DNA from: JBFGFG01 sp041627475
Lineage (GTDB): Bacteria > Actinomycetota > Nitriliruptoria > Nitriliruptorales > Nitriliruptoraceae
NCBI GenBank assembly: GCA_041627475.1
Contig: JBFKQZ010000007.1
Location: forward strand, 1 to 29,162
Direction: 5' to 3'
DNA: 29,162 nt
The notes beneath the pieces are model-generated. The model saw nothing but the letters and a program-made list of their open reading frames with translations. It ran no database searches and was not told the origin of the DNA. Shown here in pieces: positions 1-7,402 of the stretch. Position 1 is the stretch's first letter. Every line of letters starts with the position of its first letter. The translations under genes were made by a program, and so were the position numbers.

Positions 1-335
1 CCACCGGTGACGCCGACCCGTGGCACCCGATGGCCGTCCGGGCAGCGGCCGGGCTGCACCTCGCGCTCCCGGTCCTGCGCACGGACCTCGGCGACGCGCT
101 GGCGGCGGCGCGTGGCGCGGGCCGGACCGTCCTCGCGATCGACGCCGACGGCCCTGCACTGCGTCCCGGGGCGGTCGCCGGGTCGTGCATGCTGCTGCTC
201 GGCACCGAGCGGCACGGGCTGTCGGCCGCCGCCCGCGACGGGGCCGACGGCACGCTGGCGATCCCGATGCGCGCCGGCGTGTCCAGCCTCAACCTCGCCA
301 CGGCAGCCGCCGTCGTCCTGTACGCGGGCCGGTGA
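1..335 (+). CDS. SpoU/TrmH-family RNA 2'-O-methyltransferase, C-terminal fragment (5' end outside window)
   Basis: This is the last ~110 codons of a gene that begins before the window; the frame is open from base 3. The visible part carries the two C-terminal signatures of the SPOUT methyltransferases: LLLGTERHGLS (SAM-binding motif 2) and IPMRAGVSSLNLATAAAVVLY (motif 3, which forms the knotted cofactor pocket). The leading TGDADPWHPMAVRAAAG fits the segment before it in TrmH/SpoU enzymes. Family members methylate ribose 2'-OH groups of rRNA or tRNA using SAM; the target base cannot be told from this end. The TGA stop shares one base with the ATG of the next gene (TGATG), so the two are probably co-transcribed. 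Confidence 0.85.
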   Translation, partial: TGDADPWHPMAVRAAAGLHLALPVLRTDLGDALAAARGAGRTVLAIDADGPALRPGAVAGSCMLLLGTERHGLSAAARDGADGTLAIPMRAGVSSLNLATAAAVVLYAGR

Positions 336-1819
336 TGACGAGCGCAGCACTCATCGCCGTCGTGGCCGCCGCGGTCAGCGCAGGCGTCGGGTTCGCCACG
401 CGGCGACGCGAAGCGGTGCTCGGCCCCGACGAGGCCTACCTCTGGTACGGCACACAGCGCCTGCTCGCCGGGGAGCAGCCCGTCCGGGACATGCGCAGCT
501 ACGACCCGGGGCGCTACTGGTGGTGCGCCGCCTTCGCCCGGGTCCTCGGCGACGGCATCGTCACGATCCGGCTGGCCTCGCACGTCGCCGCCGGTGCGGC
601 ACTGCTCCTGCTCGGGGTCGTGCTCGCGACCGCCGGCGCGAACCCTGCCGGCCTGGTGGCCGTCCCGGTCGCGGCGCTCGGGTGGCGGCCGAACCACTTC
701 AAGCTCGTGGACACGGCCGCGCTCGCCCTCGTCGCTGCTGCAGGCGTCGCCGTGCTGCAGGGCTGGGACGGCGGCGCCGTCGCGCTCGGAGCGACGATCG
801 GGATCGCCGGCGTGGTCGGCCTGAACCTCGGTGCCTACGCCGTCGGTGCTGGGGTGCTGCTCGTCCTGCTCGGACTGGCCGACGGGAGCCTCGACGCGAC
901 CGCGGTGCCGGCGGTCGGTGGAGGCGTCGCGATCGGCGTGCTGCCCCTGCTCGTGTGGTTCCTGCGCCACCGGGGCACGGCCCGCGCCCTGTGGCGGACC
1001 AGGGTCGTCGTGCCCAGTGAGCGCGGGACCACGAACCTCCCCCTGCCGATCCCCTGGCCGTGGCGACCCGATCGACCGGTCGGTGGCGCGACCACACCGA
1101 CCAGCGCTCGCATCGTGCGCGTCGGCTTCATGGGCGTGCCGCTCGCGGCGGCGGCCATCGTCCTGGGCAGCATGACCGGATGGACCGAGGTGACCAACGC
1201 GGCAGCTCTGGCGTCTGTCGCCCTCCCAGCATTCCACCACGCCACCAGCCGGGCCGACCTGCACCACCTCGGCCTCGCGGCCCCCTTCGCACTCGGCAGC
1301 CTCGCAGTCCTCCCCGGGGCCCTCGGCCTCGTGGCCGCGGCGGTCACCGTGGCTGCCACCGTGCCGATCGTCGTGGCCACGCACCCTCGTGCACGCCGCC
1401 GACGCACACCCGCTGCGTTCGCGCGACGGACCCTCGGCGATGACATCGTGTGGCTGCCGCTCGCGATGGCCCAGCAGCTCGACGCCGTCCGTGCCGCGCT
1501 CGGCCCCTCCGACCGGCTCGCAGCGATCCCCTTCGGCCTGCCGCTGCTGGCAGCCCTGGGTCTGCGGAGTGCCGTGCGCGACACGTTCTGCGTCTACCCG
1601 GCCACGCCGGACGCGGACGAGGAGTTTCGCGCCGAGCTCGACGCGGCCCGTCCGGTGGTCGTCCTCGTCGACGCGCGGCCCGTGAGCGGTATGGGCGAGC
1701 TCGGCTTCCCGTCCACGCACCCGGTGACGTGGGCATGGCTGGAGCAGGTCGGCAGTCGCCTCGCGGTCGACGAACCCCTGCCTGCCACCGTCAGCCTGTG
1801 GCGGGTCGACGGCCACTGA
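335..1819 (+). CDS. Polytopic membrane protein, GT-C glycosyltransferase-like
   Basis: A 494-residue protein with a hydrophobic N-terminal helix, then GPDEAYLWYGTQRLLAGEQP, which resembles the first outer loop of GT-C enzymes, where an Asp/Glu pair (here D32-E33) acts in catalysis. The downstream RDMRSYDPGRYWW is like the second part of that loop. About eight to ten further membrane segments follow (for example residues ~85-110, 120-180, 190-215 and 270-340), then a soluble C-terminal part. GT-C enzymes transfer sugars from polyprenyl-phosphate donors on the outer membrane face. The start is set by the TGATG junction with the upstream gene. The last 29 bases overlap the end of the opposite-strand methyltransferase. 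Location beside a glycan-type operon supports the call, but the acceptor is unknown. Confidence 0.6.
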   Translation: MTSAALIAVVAAAVSAGVGFATRRREAVLGPDEAYLWYGTQRLLAGEQPVRDMRSYDPGRYWWCAAFARVLGDGIVTIRLASHVAAGAALLLLGVVLATAGANPAGLVAVPVAALGWRPNHFKLVDTAALALVAAAGVAVLQGWDGGAVALGATIGIAGVVGLNLGAYAVGAGVLLVLLGLADGSLDATAVPAVGGGVAIGVLPLLVWFLRHRGTARALWRTRVVVPSERGTTNLPLPIPWPWRPDRPVGGATTPTSARIVRVGFMGVPLAAAAIVLGSMTGWTEVTNAAALASVALPAFHHATSRADLHHLGLAAPFALGSLAVLPGALGLVAAAVTVAATVPIVVATHPRARRRRTPAAFARRTLGDDIVWLPLAMAQQLDAVRAALGPSDRLAAIPFGLPLLAALGLRSAVRDTFCVYPATPDADEEFRAELDAARPVVVLVDARPVSGMGELGFPSTHPVTWAWLEQVGSRLAVDEPLPATVSLWRVDGH

Positions 1820-2513
1820 CGACGGCGAAGGCGCGCACCGGTGCCAGCAGGTCGAGGTCGTCCACGGCGTCGTCGACCGCGGGGCCTCGCGCGCGGTTCG
1901 CCAGCTGTGGCGGCAGCAGCCCGCTGGTCCGGTGCCTGACCTGCTCGAAGCCCGCCTCGCGCAGGCCCTCCACGAGGCGGCGCCGTGTCATGCGCAGGAT
2001 CCCGCGCTCGGCACGCCACGTCAGGCCCGGCGTGCAGGTCACCTGGAGCCAGAAGAGCGGACACCAGGCGTTGGGTTCGAGGAAGGCGGCACGACCACCG
2101 GGACGCAGCATCGCCTGCACGCCTGCGAAGGCGGTGGGCAGGTCCTCCAGGTGGTGGAGCATGAAGAACCCGGTGACGGCGTCGAACTGGCCCGCCAGTT
2201 CGACCGGGGGGCGGAGCAGGTCACCTCGATGCACCGGGATGTCCGGCCGCTCGGTCCGCAGCCGGGCGAGCAGGTCCGGTGACAGGTCGAACCCCTCGAC
2301 GCGGACATCGTGCACGTCCCGGAGGAGCCGCGTGAACTTCCCGAGGCCACACCCGACGTCGAGCACCCGCTCTCCCGGTCGCAGGTCGAGCTCCGCCACC
2401 AGGCGCGCGACGTGGCGGCGCACGTACGGCGTGTCGACCGGCTGCATCCTGGGACTCACGAGCCCGGGACCGGCGTAGTGCTCGAGCTGGATCCGGTTGT
2501 GGTCACGCCCCAT
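1791..2513 (-). CDS. Class I SAM-dependent methyltransferase
   Basis: A 240-residue methyltransferase with the Rossmann SAM motif I VLDVGCGLGKFT (residues ~50-61), the acidic end of strand 2 at GFDLSPD (~74-80), GDLL (~97-100) and the post-motif FDAVTGFFMLHHLEDLP (~110-126). This pattern is typical of the ubiE/Methyltransf_11 group, acting on small molecules, lipids or sugars. The ATG at 2513 is chosen over a start 87 bases further out because GAGGAG lies at proper spacing before it and the extra N-terminus is not family-like. It overlaps the upstream GT2 gene by 11 bases and is the last gene of the five-gene operon. Its substrate is not visible. Confidence 0.8.
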   Translation of the reverse strand: MGRDHNRIQLEHYAGPGLVSPRMQPVDTPYVRRHVARLVAELDLRPGERVLDVGCGLGKFTRLLRDVHDVRVEGFDLSPDLLARLRTERPDIPVHRGDLLRPPVELAGQFDAVTGFFMLHHLEDLPTAFAGVQAMLRPGGRAAFLEPNAWCPLFWLQVTCTPGLTWRAERGILRMTRRRLVEGLREAGFEQVRHRTSGLLPPQLANRARGPAVDDAVDDLDLLAPVRAFAVVSGRRPATG

Positions 2514-3204
2514 GGTCGCTCCTCGGTCGTTGGTCGAGTCGCGCCGCCCATGCGCGACGCACGTGTGGCACGGCCCGCACGGCATGCCGGAGGCGGGCAC
2601 GCCGGCCGATGGTGGAGTCGCCGACCGGGCGGGCCGCCCGGCGGACCGGGACGGAGCAGGTCGGCAACCCCGTCCTGCCGATCATCGCGACGAGCTGGGG
2701 CGGACCGTCCATGGCGAGCACGGCATCAGCACAGCGAGTCGTCATCGCGACGAAGCCACCCGCGTCGACCGGCAGGCCGAGCGTCATTGCGAGGAGCGCG
2801 CGGTGCGCCACGCCGCCGACGCGGCGCAGCGGCCCCTCGTAGCTCCCGCGGCGGCCGGCGAACACCGCGTCGACCGCACCCGCGCCGAGGGCCGTGAGCA
2901 GGTCGGGGATCGCCTCCGGGGGATCCTGCAGGTCGGCGTCCATGACGACCCGGACCGTGGCCGTCGTCGCGGCGAGGCCGGTCCTGATCGCCTCCTGCTG
3001 ACCACGGTTCTCGTCGTGTCGCACCACCGTGACGTCCGGGACGTCGGCGGCCAGGTGCACGGCCGCCCGGCCCGAGCCGGACGGACAGGCGTCGTCGACG
3101 AGCACCACCTCGATGCCCGGGACGGCTGCGCGACACCGCCGCACGAGCTCGGCGAGCGTGCGCGCGTTCTCGTAGAGCGGCAGGACCACGGCGACGTCGG
3201 CCAT
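2503..3204 (-). CDS. Family 2 glycosyltransferase (DPM-synthase-like)
   Basis: A 233-residue GT-A fold enzyme. It opens with ADVAVVLPLYENARTLAEL, has VVLVDDACPSG (UDP/GDP-sugar binding acidic pair near residues 37-38), NRGQQEAIRTGL (~67-78) and VVMDADLQDPPE (DxD metal site, D89 and D91). This combination is typical of GT2 enzymes of the dolichol-phosphate-mannose synthase type, which charge a lipid phosphate or extend a glycan at the inner membrane face. No membrane helices are seen. Two adjacent ATG codons (3207 and 3204) are possible. 3204 gives the better distance from GGGAGGG and joins the epimerase stop as TGATG. The C-terminus is short and rich in Arg. Confidence 0.8.
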   Translation of the reverse strand: MADVAVVLPLYENARTLAELVRRCRAAVPGIEVVLVDDACPSGSGRAAVHLAADVPDVTVVRHDENRGQQEAIRTGLAATTATVRVVMDADLQDPPEAIPDLLTALGAGAVDAVFAGRRGSYEGPLRRVGGVAHRALLAMTLGLPVDAGGFVAMTTRCADAVLAMDGPPQLVAMIGRTGLPTCSVPVRRAARPVGDSTIGRRARLRHAVRAVPHVRRAWAARLDQRPRSDHGA

Positions 3205-4091
3205 CATCCCTCCCAGGGCCAGGCCGCAGCAGCAGCCGCGATCGTCTCGGCCAGTGGGCGAGCACGCCACCCCCAGAGCGCCGCGGCCCGGGAAGGATCA
3301 CCGACGCGCCGCTCCTCGTCGAGCTCGGTCCGGGCATGGACACCGGCGGTCGGCACCGCTCGCCCCGTGACCTGCTCCACCGTGGCCACGACGTCGCGGA
3401 CCGAGGTCGCCACGCCGCTGCAGAGGTTGACCGGCCGGAGGTCCACCGGTGGGCGGTCGATCGCTGCCAGGATGCCGAGGACGACGTCGTCGACGCCGAC
3501 GACGTCACGGACCGAGGTGCCCGGCACGAGGGGCAGCGCCAGCCCGCCCGTGGCGGCCGCCAACGCCCGCGGTACGAGCTTCTGGACCGGTTCGCCGGGG
3601 CCCGTGACGTGGAACGGTCGCAGCACCGTGACCGAGGCGTCGGCTCGTTCCGCCCACGCGAGCACCTCCCGCGTCCCGGCGGCCTTCGCCCTGCCGTGCG
3701 CCGTCGTCGGGCGGGGCTCCATGCCCTCGTGCAGCGGCGGCGGATGCACCCCGTACTCCGCGGCCGAGCCGAGGGCGACCAGACGGGCGGCCCCGCTGCG
3801 GTCCATGGCCCTGCAGACGGCGCGGACGAGACAGCGCTCGGCCTCGATCTCAGCGCTGTGGTCAGGACCCCGGGCAACGGCCGTGTGGACGACGACGTCT
3901 GCCTCGAACCGCTCCACTGCTGCTGCCAGCGCACCTGCATCGACGGGATCCACGGTGGCCCAGCGTCCGTGCCAGCCGTCGAGGCGCCCGCCGGGGGCGG
4001 GACGCCGCGAGAGGGCAACGGCACGTTCCCCGAGCGCCCGGACGAGCCGCGCCCCGATGAAACCGGTGGCACCGGTCACGAGCACCGTCAT
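3204..4091 (-). CDS. NAD-dependent epimerase/dehydratase-like protein with His in place of the catalytic Tyr
   Basis: A 295-residue extended-SDR protein. The N-terminal MTVLVTGATGFIGARLV is the dinucleotide-binding GxxGxxG motif (residues 7-13). VVVHTAVA (~67-73), VALGSAAEYG (~105-114, with the usual Ser/Ser pair reduced to S109) and VLRPFHVTGPGEP (~156-168) match UDP-glucose-4-epimerase-like enzymes that modify nucleotide sugars. The active-site helix normally reads YxxxK; here it reads HGRAK, with H132 in the Tyr place and K136 kept. The codon is CAC, one transition from TAC. The protein may therefore be a weak enzyme or bind its substrate for another role. The start is the ATG in the 4-base ATGA overlap with the upstream lyase gene. 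Confidence 0.78.
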   Translation of the reverse strand: MTVLVTGATGFIGARLVRALGERAVALSRRPAPGGRLDGWHGRWATVDPVDAGALAAAVERFEADVVVHTAVARGPDHSAEIEAERCLVRAVCRAMDRSGAARLVALGSAAEYGVHPPPLHEGMEPRPTTAHGRAKAAGTREVLAWAERADASVTVLRPFHVTGPGEPVQKLVPRALAAATGGLALPLVPGTSVRDVVGVDDVVLGILAAIDRPPVDLRPVNLCSGVATSVRDVVATVEQVTGRAVPTAGVHARTELDEERRVGDPSRAAALWGWRARPLAETIAAAAAAWPWEG

Positions 4092-4867
4092 GTCGCGACC
4101 GCCGACGAGACCGCCTGTTCGAGGGCGCGACGGTCCAGGGCGACACGGTCGTCGTCGCGACCCTCCATGGCAGCCACCATCGCCCGCACGGCTGCCGTCG
4201 CACTGACCAGGCCGTCGCGTGCTGCCGCCGCACGGAAGGACCGACGGAGGAACGTGAAGTCCACGCCGATCCGGGCAAGCTCGCCGGCGAGCAGCGTTGC
4301 CGGCACAGGACGTCCGAACCCCGGCGCGGTCAGCCCCGCCACGCCGAACCGGGTCGCCGTGACCGCCCGCACCCGATCCACGGTGCCGTCGACGAGCGGG
4401 GGGAAGGGCGAGGCAGCGCGACGCTCGACCATCAGGTCCATCAGACCGACGTAGACCCGCGAGAGCGGGAGCCGGCCGATCGCGGCGGCGTCCGCCACGG
4501 CGGTGGCCCGCTCGACCAGGACCCCGACCGGCGTGTCGGGGGGCGCGGCCCGCAGACAGGCGGCAGCTTCGTCCGCATCCGCCACCATCGGCACCAGCAC
4601 CTCGTCCGCGCCGGCTGCAGCCGCATCGGCGAGCCGAGCCGCGAGCCCGGGACCGGGCCCGTCGACGCGGACGACGACGGGCAGGTCGGTGAGCTCCCGC
4701 ACGCGAGCCACGTCGTCCAGGGTGTGCACGGAGACGTCCGTGTCGAAGCCCAGCTGTCGCGTCGCCTTGCCACGTCGCTCGAGGTCCACGACCACGGCAT
4801 CGATCCCGGCGGCCGCCGCACCGGCGGCCAGTCCGTCGTCGAGGGCGAACAGCAGCAGCTCCACCAT
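4088..4867 (-). CDS. HpcH/HpaI aldolase/citrate-lyase-like TIM-barrel protein
   Basis: A 259-residue protein with the layout of the HpcH/HpaI family of Mg-dependent C-C lyases: VVVDLERRGK (~26-34, like the family's DxE strand end), VVVRVDG (R67, carboxylate binding in the family), VGVLVERATAV (E119, metal ligand position) and VYVGLMDLM (D144, second metal ligand position). The general-base His near residue 45 of classical members is not evident. Family enzymes cleave or form pyruvate/oxaloacetate-derived 2-keto acids or citryl/malyl-CoA esters. Lying between a methyltransferase and a sugar epimerase gene, with 1-base and 4-base overlaps, it probably makes or breaks a carbon branch of a glycan precursor; that is inference. 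Confidence 0.68.
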   Translation of the reverse strand: MVELLLFALDDGLAAGAAAAGIDAVVVDLERRGKATRQLGFDTDVSVHTLDDVARVRELTDLPVVVRVDGPGPGLAARLADAAAAGADEVLVPMVADADEAAACLRAAPPDTPVGVLVERATAVADAAAIGRLPLSRVYVGLMDLMVERRAASPFPPLVDGTVDRVRAVTATRFGVAGLTAPGFGRPVPATLLAGELARIGVDFTFLRRSFRAAAARDGLVSATAAVRAMVAAMEGRDDDRVALDRRALEQAVSSAVAT

Positions 4868-5604
4868 CAGGCCCGTGCCACGACGACGAGGCTCGACCCG
4901 ATCGGCGGCCCGCCCCCTGCCACGATCGCATGCGCCTCCGCCCGGAGCGCAGCACGCAGGCCACGACCGAGTACCCCGTCGCCCGGTGCCTCCTCCGCAT
5001 CCCGGGCCCGTGACGAGGACCTCGCGACGAGGCGCAGAGCGGCCAGCGGCAAGAGCGTCGTGCCGGCGAACCAGGACACCTGCAGGGGCTCGAGACCGGC
5101 GCCGTCGAGGAGCTCCACGAGTCCCCGACGCGCGTACCGGCGGACGTGACCTGCGTCGTCGTCACGATGCGACCACAGCCACTGGTGGGCCGGCACGGTG
5201 ATGATGGCGACACCGCCGGGAGTCAGGACCCGGGCGATCTCACGAGCCGCCAGCGCGTCCTCCTCGACGTGCTCGAGCACGTCCAACGCGAGGACGACGT
5301 CGGCCGCGCCGGTGGCCACCGGCAGGTCGCGGACGTCGGCCGCGACGAGATCACCACGACCACCGACGGCGTGCGACTGACCGGCAAGGAGGTCGAGCCC
5401 GATGCCCTCGTCGCCTCGCCGTGTGACCGCGGTCAGGGTGCGACCCGTGCCACAGCCGACATCGACGATCCGCGCAGGTCCGGTCGGTCGTTCCCTCGCG
5501 ACGAGCCCGGCCACGAGTTCACGACGCGCCACGAACCACGGGTGCACGTCCTCGGCAGCGGCGATGGAGGCGAGGCGGTCTGGTCGGAACGACGGATCTG
5601 ACAC
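4867..5604 (-). CDS. Class I SAM-dependent methyltransferase, first gene of glycan-type operon
   Basis: A 245-residue methyltransferase with motif I IVDVGCGTGRT (~46-56), GIGLDLL (~67-73), the acidic AADVRDLP (~88-95) and VVLALDVLEHVEED (~103-116), followed by the post-motif LTPGGVAIITVPAHQWLWSHRDD. The last part, with WSxxD, is common in methyltransferases of O-antigen, capsule and glycolipid clusters. It starts with GTG at 5604. I see no good SD before it, but GCCTAA on the plus strand (5613-5618; TTAGGC when read) could be a -10 element just upstream, so the mRNA may be leaderless. The stop overlaps the next start by one base. Confidence 0.8.
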   Translation of the reverse strand: MSDPSFRPDRLASIAAAEDVHPWFVARRELVAGLVARERPTGPARIVDVGCGTGRTLTAVTRRGDEGIGLDLLAGQSHAVGGRGDLVAADVRDLPVATGAADVVLALDVLEHVEEDALAAREIARVLTPGGVAIITVPAHQWLWSHRDDDAGHVRRYARRGLVELLDGAGLEPLQVSWFAGTTLLPLAALRLVARSSSRARDAEEAPGDGVLGRGLRAALRAEAHAIVAGGGPPIGSSLVVVARA

Positions 5605-5679
5605 GCCGTCGAGCCTAATCGCAGGCCCGTGCCCCCGGGGCCGCGGGGACTACCGTGCGGCCGCACAGGGAGGTGGACC
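5605..5679. promoter_or_regulatory. Divergent intergenic promoter region
   Basis: These 75 bases separate the leftward glycan operon and the rightward acyl-CoA dehydrogenase. TACCGT at 5651-5656 fits the actinobacterial TANNNT -10 pattern, 23 nt before the rightward GTG. On the other strand TTAGGCT near 5612-5618 could serve as a -10 for a leaderless leftward transcript. No convincing -35 boxes are seen. AGGGAGG at 5667-5673 is the SD of the rightward gene. Confidence 0.35.
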
Positions 5680-7398
5680 GTGACGATCGACCAGACCGGG
5701 TTCTTCCAGGACGCGCCGCGGCTGCGTGACGAGTGGGGCGAGGACGTCGCCCTGCGGCGGATGCTGACCCGCCTCCTGCCCGACGAGGTCCTGCGCGCGG
5801 TGGAGCCGGAGCTGGCCGACCTCGGGGTTGCGGCCGCGACGACGTACAAGGACCACGCGGACGCGCTCGACACGGCCGCGCACGAGCCGCGGCTGGAGCG
5901 CTTCGACGCCTGGGGCCAGCGGGTCGACCGCATCGAGACGTCGCCGCACTGGGACGCCCTCTCACGGGCCGCGCACGAACGTGGGCTGATCGCGGCCGGG
6001 TACGACGACACCCACGGCGAGCACGCCCGCGTGCACCAGTTCGCGCTCGCCCACCTCTTCGCGCCCTCGTCCGGCCTCGTCTCGTGCCCGCTGGCGATGA
6101 CCGACGGCGCCGCACGCACGCTCCTCGTCCACGCCGAGACCGACGACAACGCGGCGCAGGCCGCGGACCGCGCCGTCCCCCGCCTGACGTCGCGCGACCC
6201 CGCCACGGCGTGGACCAGCGGCCAGTGGATGACCGAGCGCACCGGCGGCAGCGACGTGGGGATCTCCGAGACCACGGCGACCGAGGACGCCGACGGGACC
6301 TGGCGGCTGCACGGCACGAAGTGGTTCACGTCGGCGATCACGGCCGACATGGCACTCACGCTCGCCCGGCCCGATGGTGGCACCGAGGGCGGGCGCGGCC
6401 TCGCGATGTTCTACCTCGAGGTCCGCGACGACGAGGGTCGGCTCAACGACATCCGCGTCCTGCGGTTGAAGGACAAGCTCGGCACGCGCCAGATGCCGAC
6501 CGCCGAGCTGGCGCTGGAGGGCACGAGGGCCCTGCCGATCGGCGGGCTGTCGGACGGCACCCGCAACATCACGCCGATGCTCGCCGTCACCCGGCTGTGG
6601 AACGCCGTGTCCGCGGCCAGCGGCATGCGCCGCGCGACCGCCCTGGCCCGCGACTACGCGACCCGCCGGGTCGCGTTCGGGCGGCGGCTGCTGGACCAGC
6701 CGCTGCACCAGTCCACGCTCGCCTGGATGCAGGCCGAGACCGAGGCGGCCACCCAGCTCGCGTTCCGCGCCGTGCAGCTGCTGGGGCGCGAGCAGGCCGG
6801 CACGGCGACCGCGGACGAGCAGGCGCTCCTGCGCATCCTCCTGCCGATCACCAAGCTCACGACCGGCAAGCAGGCGGTCAGCGTCGCCTCCGAGGGGGTC
6901 GAGGCCTTCGGCGGCAACGGCTACATCGAGTCGACGCACGTCCCGGTGCTGCTGCGTGACGCGCAGGTCCTGCCGATCTGGGAGGGCACGACGAACGTCC
7001 TGGCGCTCGACACGCTCCGGGCCGTGGCCCGCGACGACGCGCTGCCGGCGTTCGTCGCCGAGGTGCACCGTGCCGCGTCGAGCACCGGCGACCACACGGC
7101 ACTGCGCGAGATCGCCGAACGGGCGACGGCCGCCGTCGACCACGCCGCCCGGTGGGTGGTGCGCGCCAACGAGGAGGGTGGGCGCGACGTCGTCGAGCAC
7201 GGCGCACGACGCTGGGCGCTCACGCTCGGTCGTGCCGCCCAGGCCGCCCTGCTCGTCGAGCAGGCCGCCTGGGACCGCAAGGAGGGCAGCGACCGTGGCA
7301 CGGCCGTCGCCGCGCGCTTCGCCCGGCAGCCGCTGGACCTGCTGGAACCCGCGGGCAGCCTCCGCGAGGAGGACGCGACCCTGGCCAGCGGGGACTGA
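5680..7398 (+). CDS. Acyl-CoA dehydrogenase, AidB/ACAD11-like clade
   Basis: A 572-residue flavoprotein, longer than the ~380 residues of ordinary acyl-CoA dehydrogenases and close to E. coli AidB (~540). It opens with TGFFQDAPRLRDEW, typical of the AidB-like group. WMTERTGGSDVG (residues 183-194) is the FAD/substrate loop, LHGTKWFTSA follows, and the C-terminal domain has AFGGNGYIE and PIWEGTTNVLALD, where the Glu is the usual catalytic base. The last ~130 residues form an extra helical domain. AidB proteins are linked to alkylation damage and bind DNA; other long members act on 4-hydroxy or branched acyl-CoAs. A strong SD (AGGGAGG, 6 nt spacing) supports the GTG start rather than an ATG 51 bases upstream. 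Confidence 0.85.
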   Translation: MTIDQTGFFQDAPRLRDEWGEDVALRRMLTRLLPDEVLRAVEPELADLGVAAATTYKDHADALDTAAHEPRLERFDAWGQRVDRIETSPHWDALSRAAHERGLIAAGYDDTHGEHARVHQFALAHLFAPSSGLVSCPLAMTDGAARTLLVHAETDDNAAQAADRAVPRLTSRDPATAWTSGQWMTERTGGSDVGISETTATEDADGTWRLHGTKWFTSAITADMALTLARPDGGTEGGRGLAMFYLEVRDDEGRLNDIRVLRLKDKLGTRQMPTAELALEGTRALPIGGLSDGTRNITPMLAVTRLWNAVSAASGMRRATALARDYATRRVAFGRRLLDQPLHQSTLAWMQAETEAATQLAFRAVQLLGREQAGTATADEQALLRILLPITKLTTGKQAVSVASEGVEAFGGNGYIESTHVPVLLRDAQVLPIWEGTTNVLALDTLRAVARDDALPAFVAEVHRAASSTGDHTALREIAERATAAVDHAARWVVRANEEGGRDVVEHGARRWALTLGRAAQAALLVEQAAWDRKEGSDRGTAVAARFARQPLDLLEPAGSLREEDATLASGD

Positions 7399-7402
7399 CG
7401 GC

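Noticed and set aside
7..1020. 337-codon open frame on the plus strand
   Set aside because: Arg/Pro/Ala-rich shadow of the SpoU fragment and the GT-C gene in another frame.
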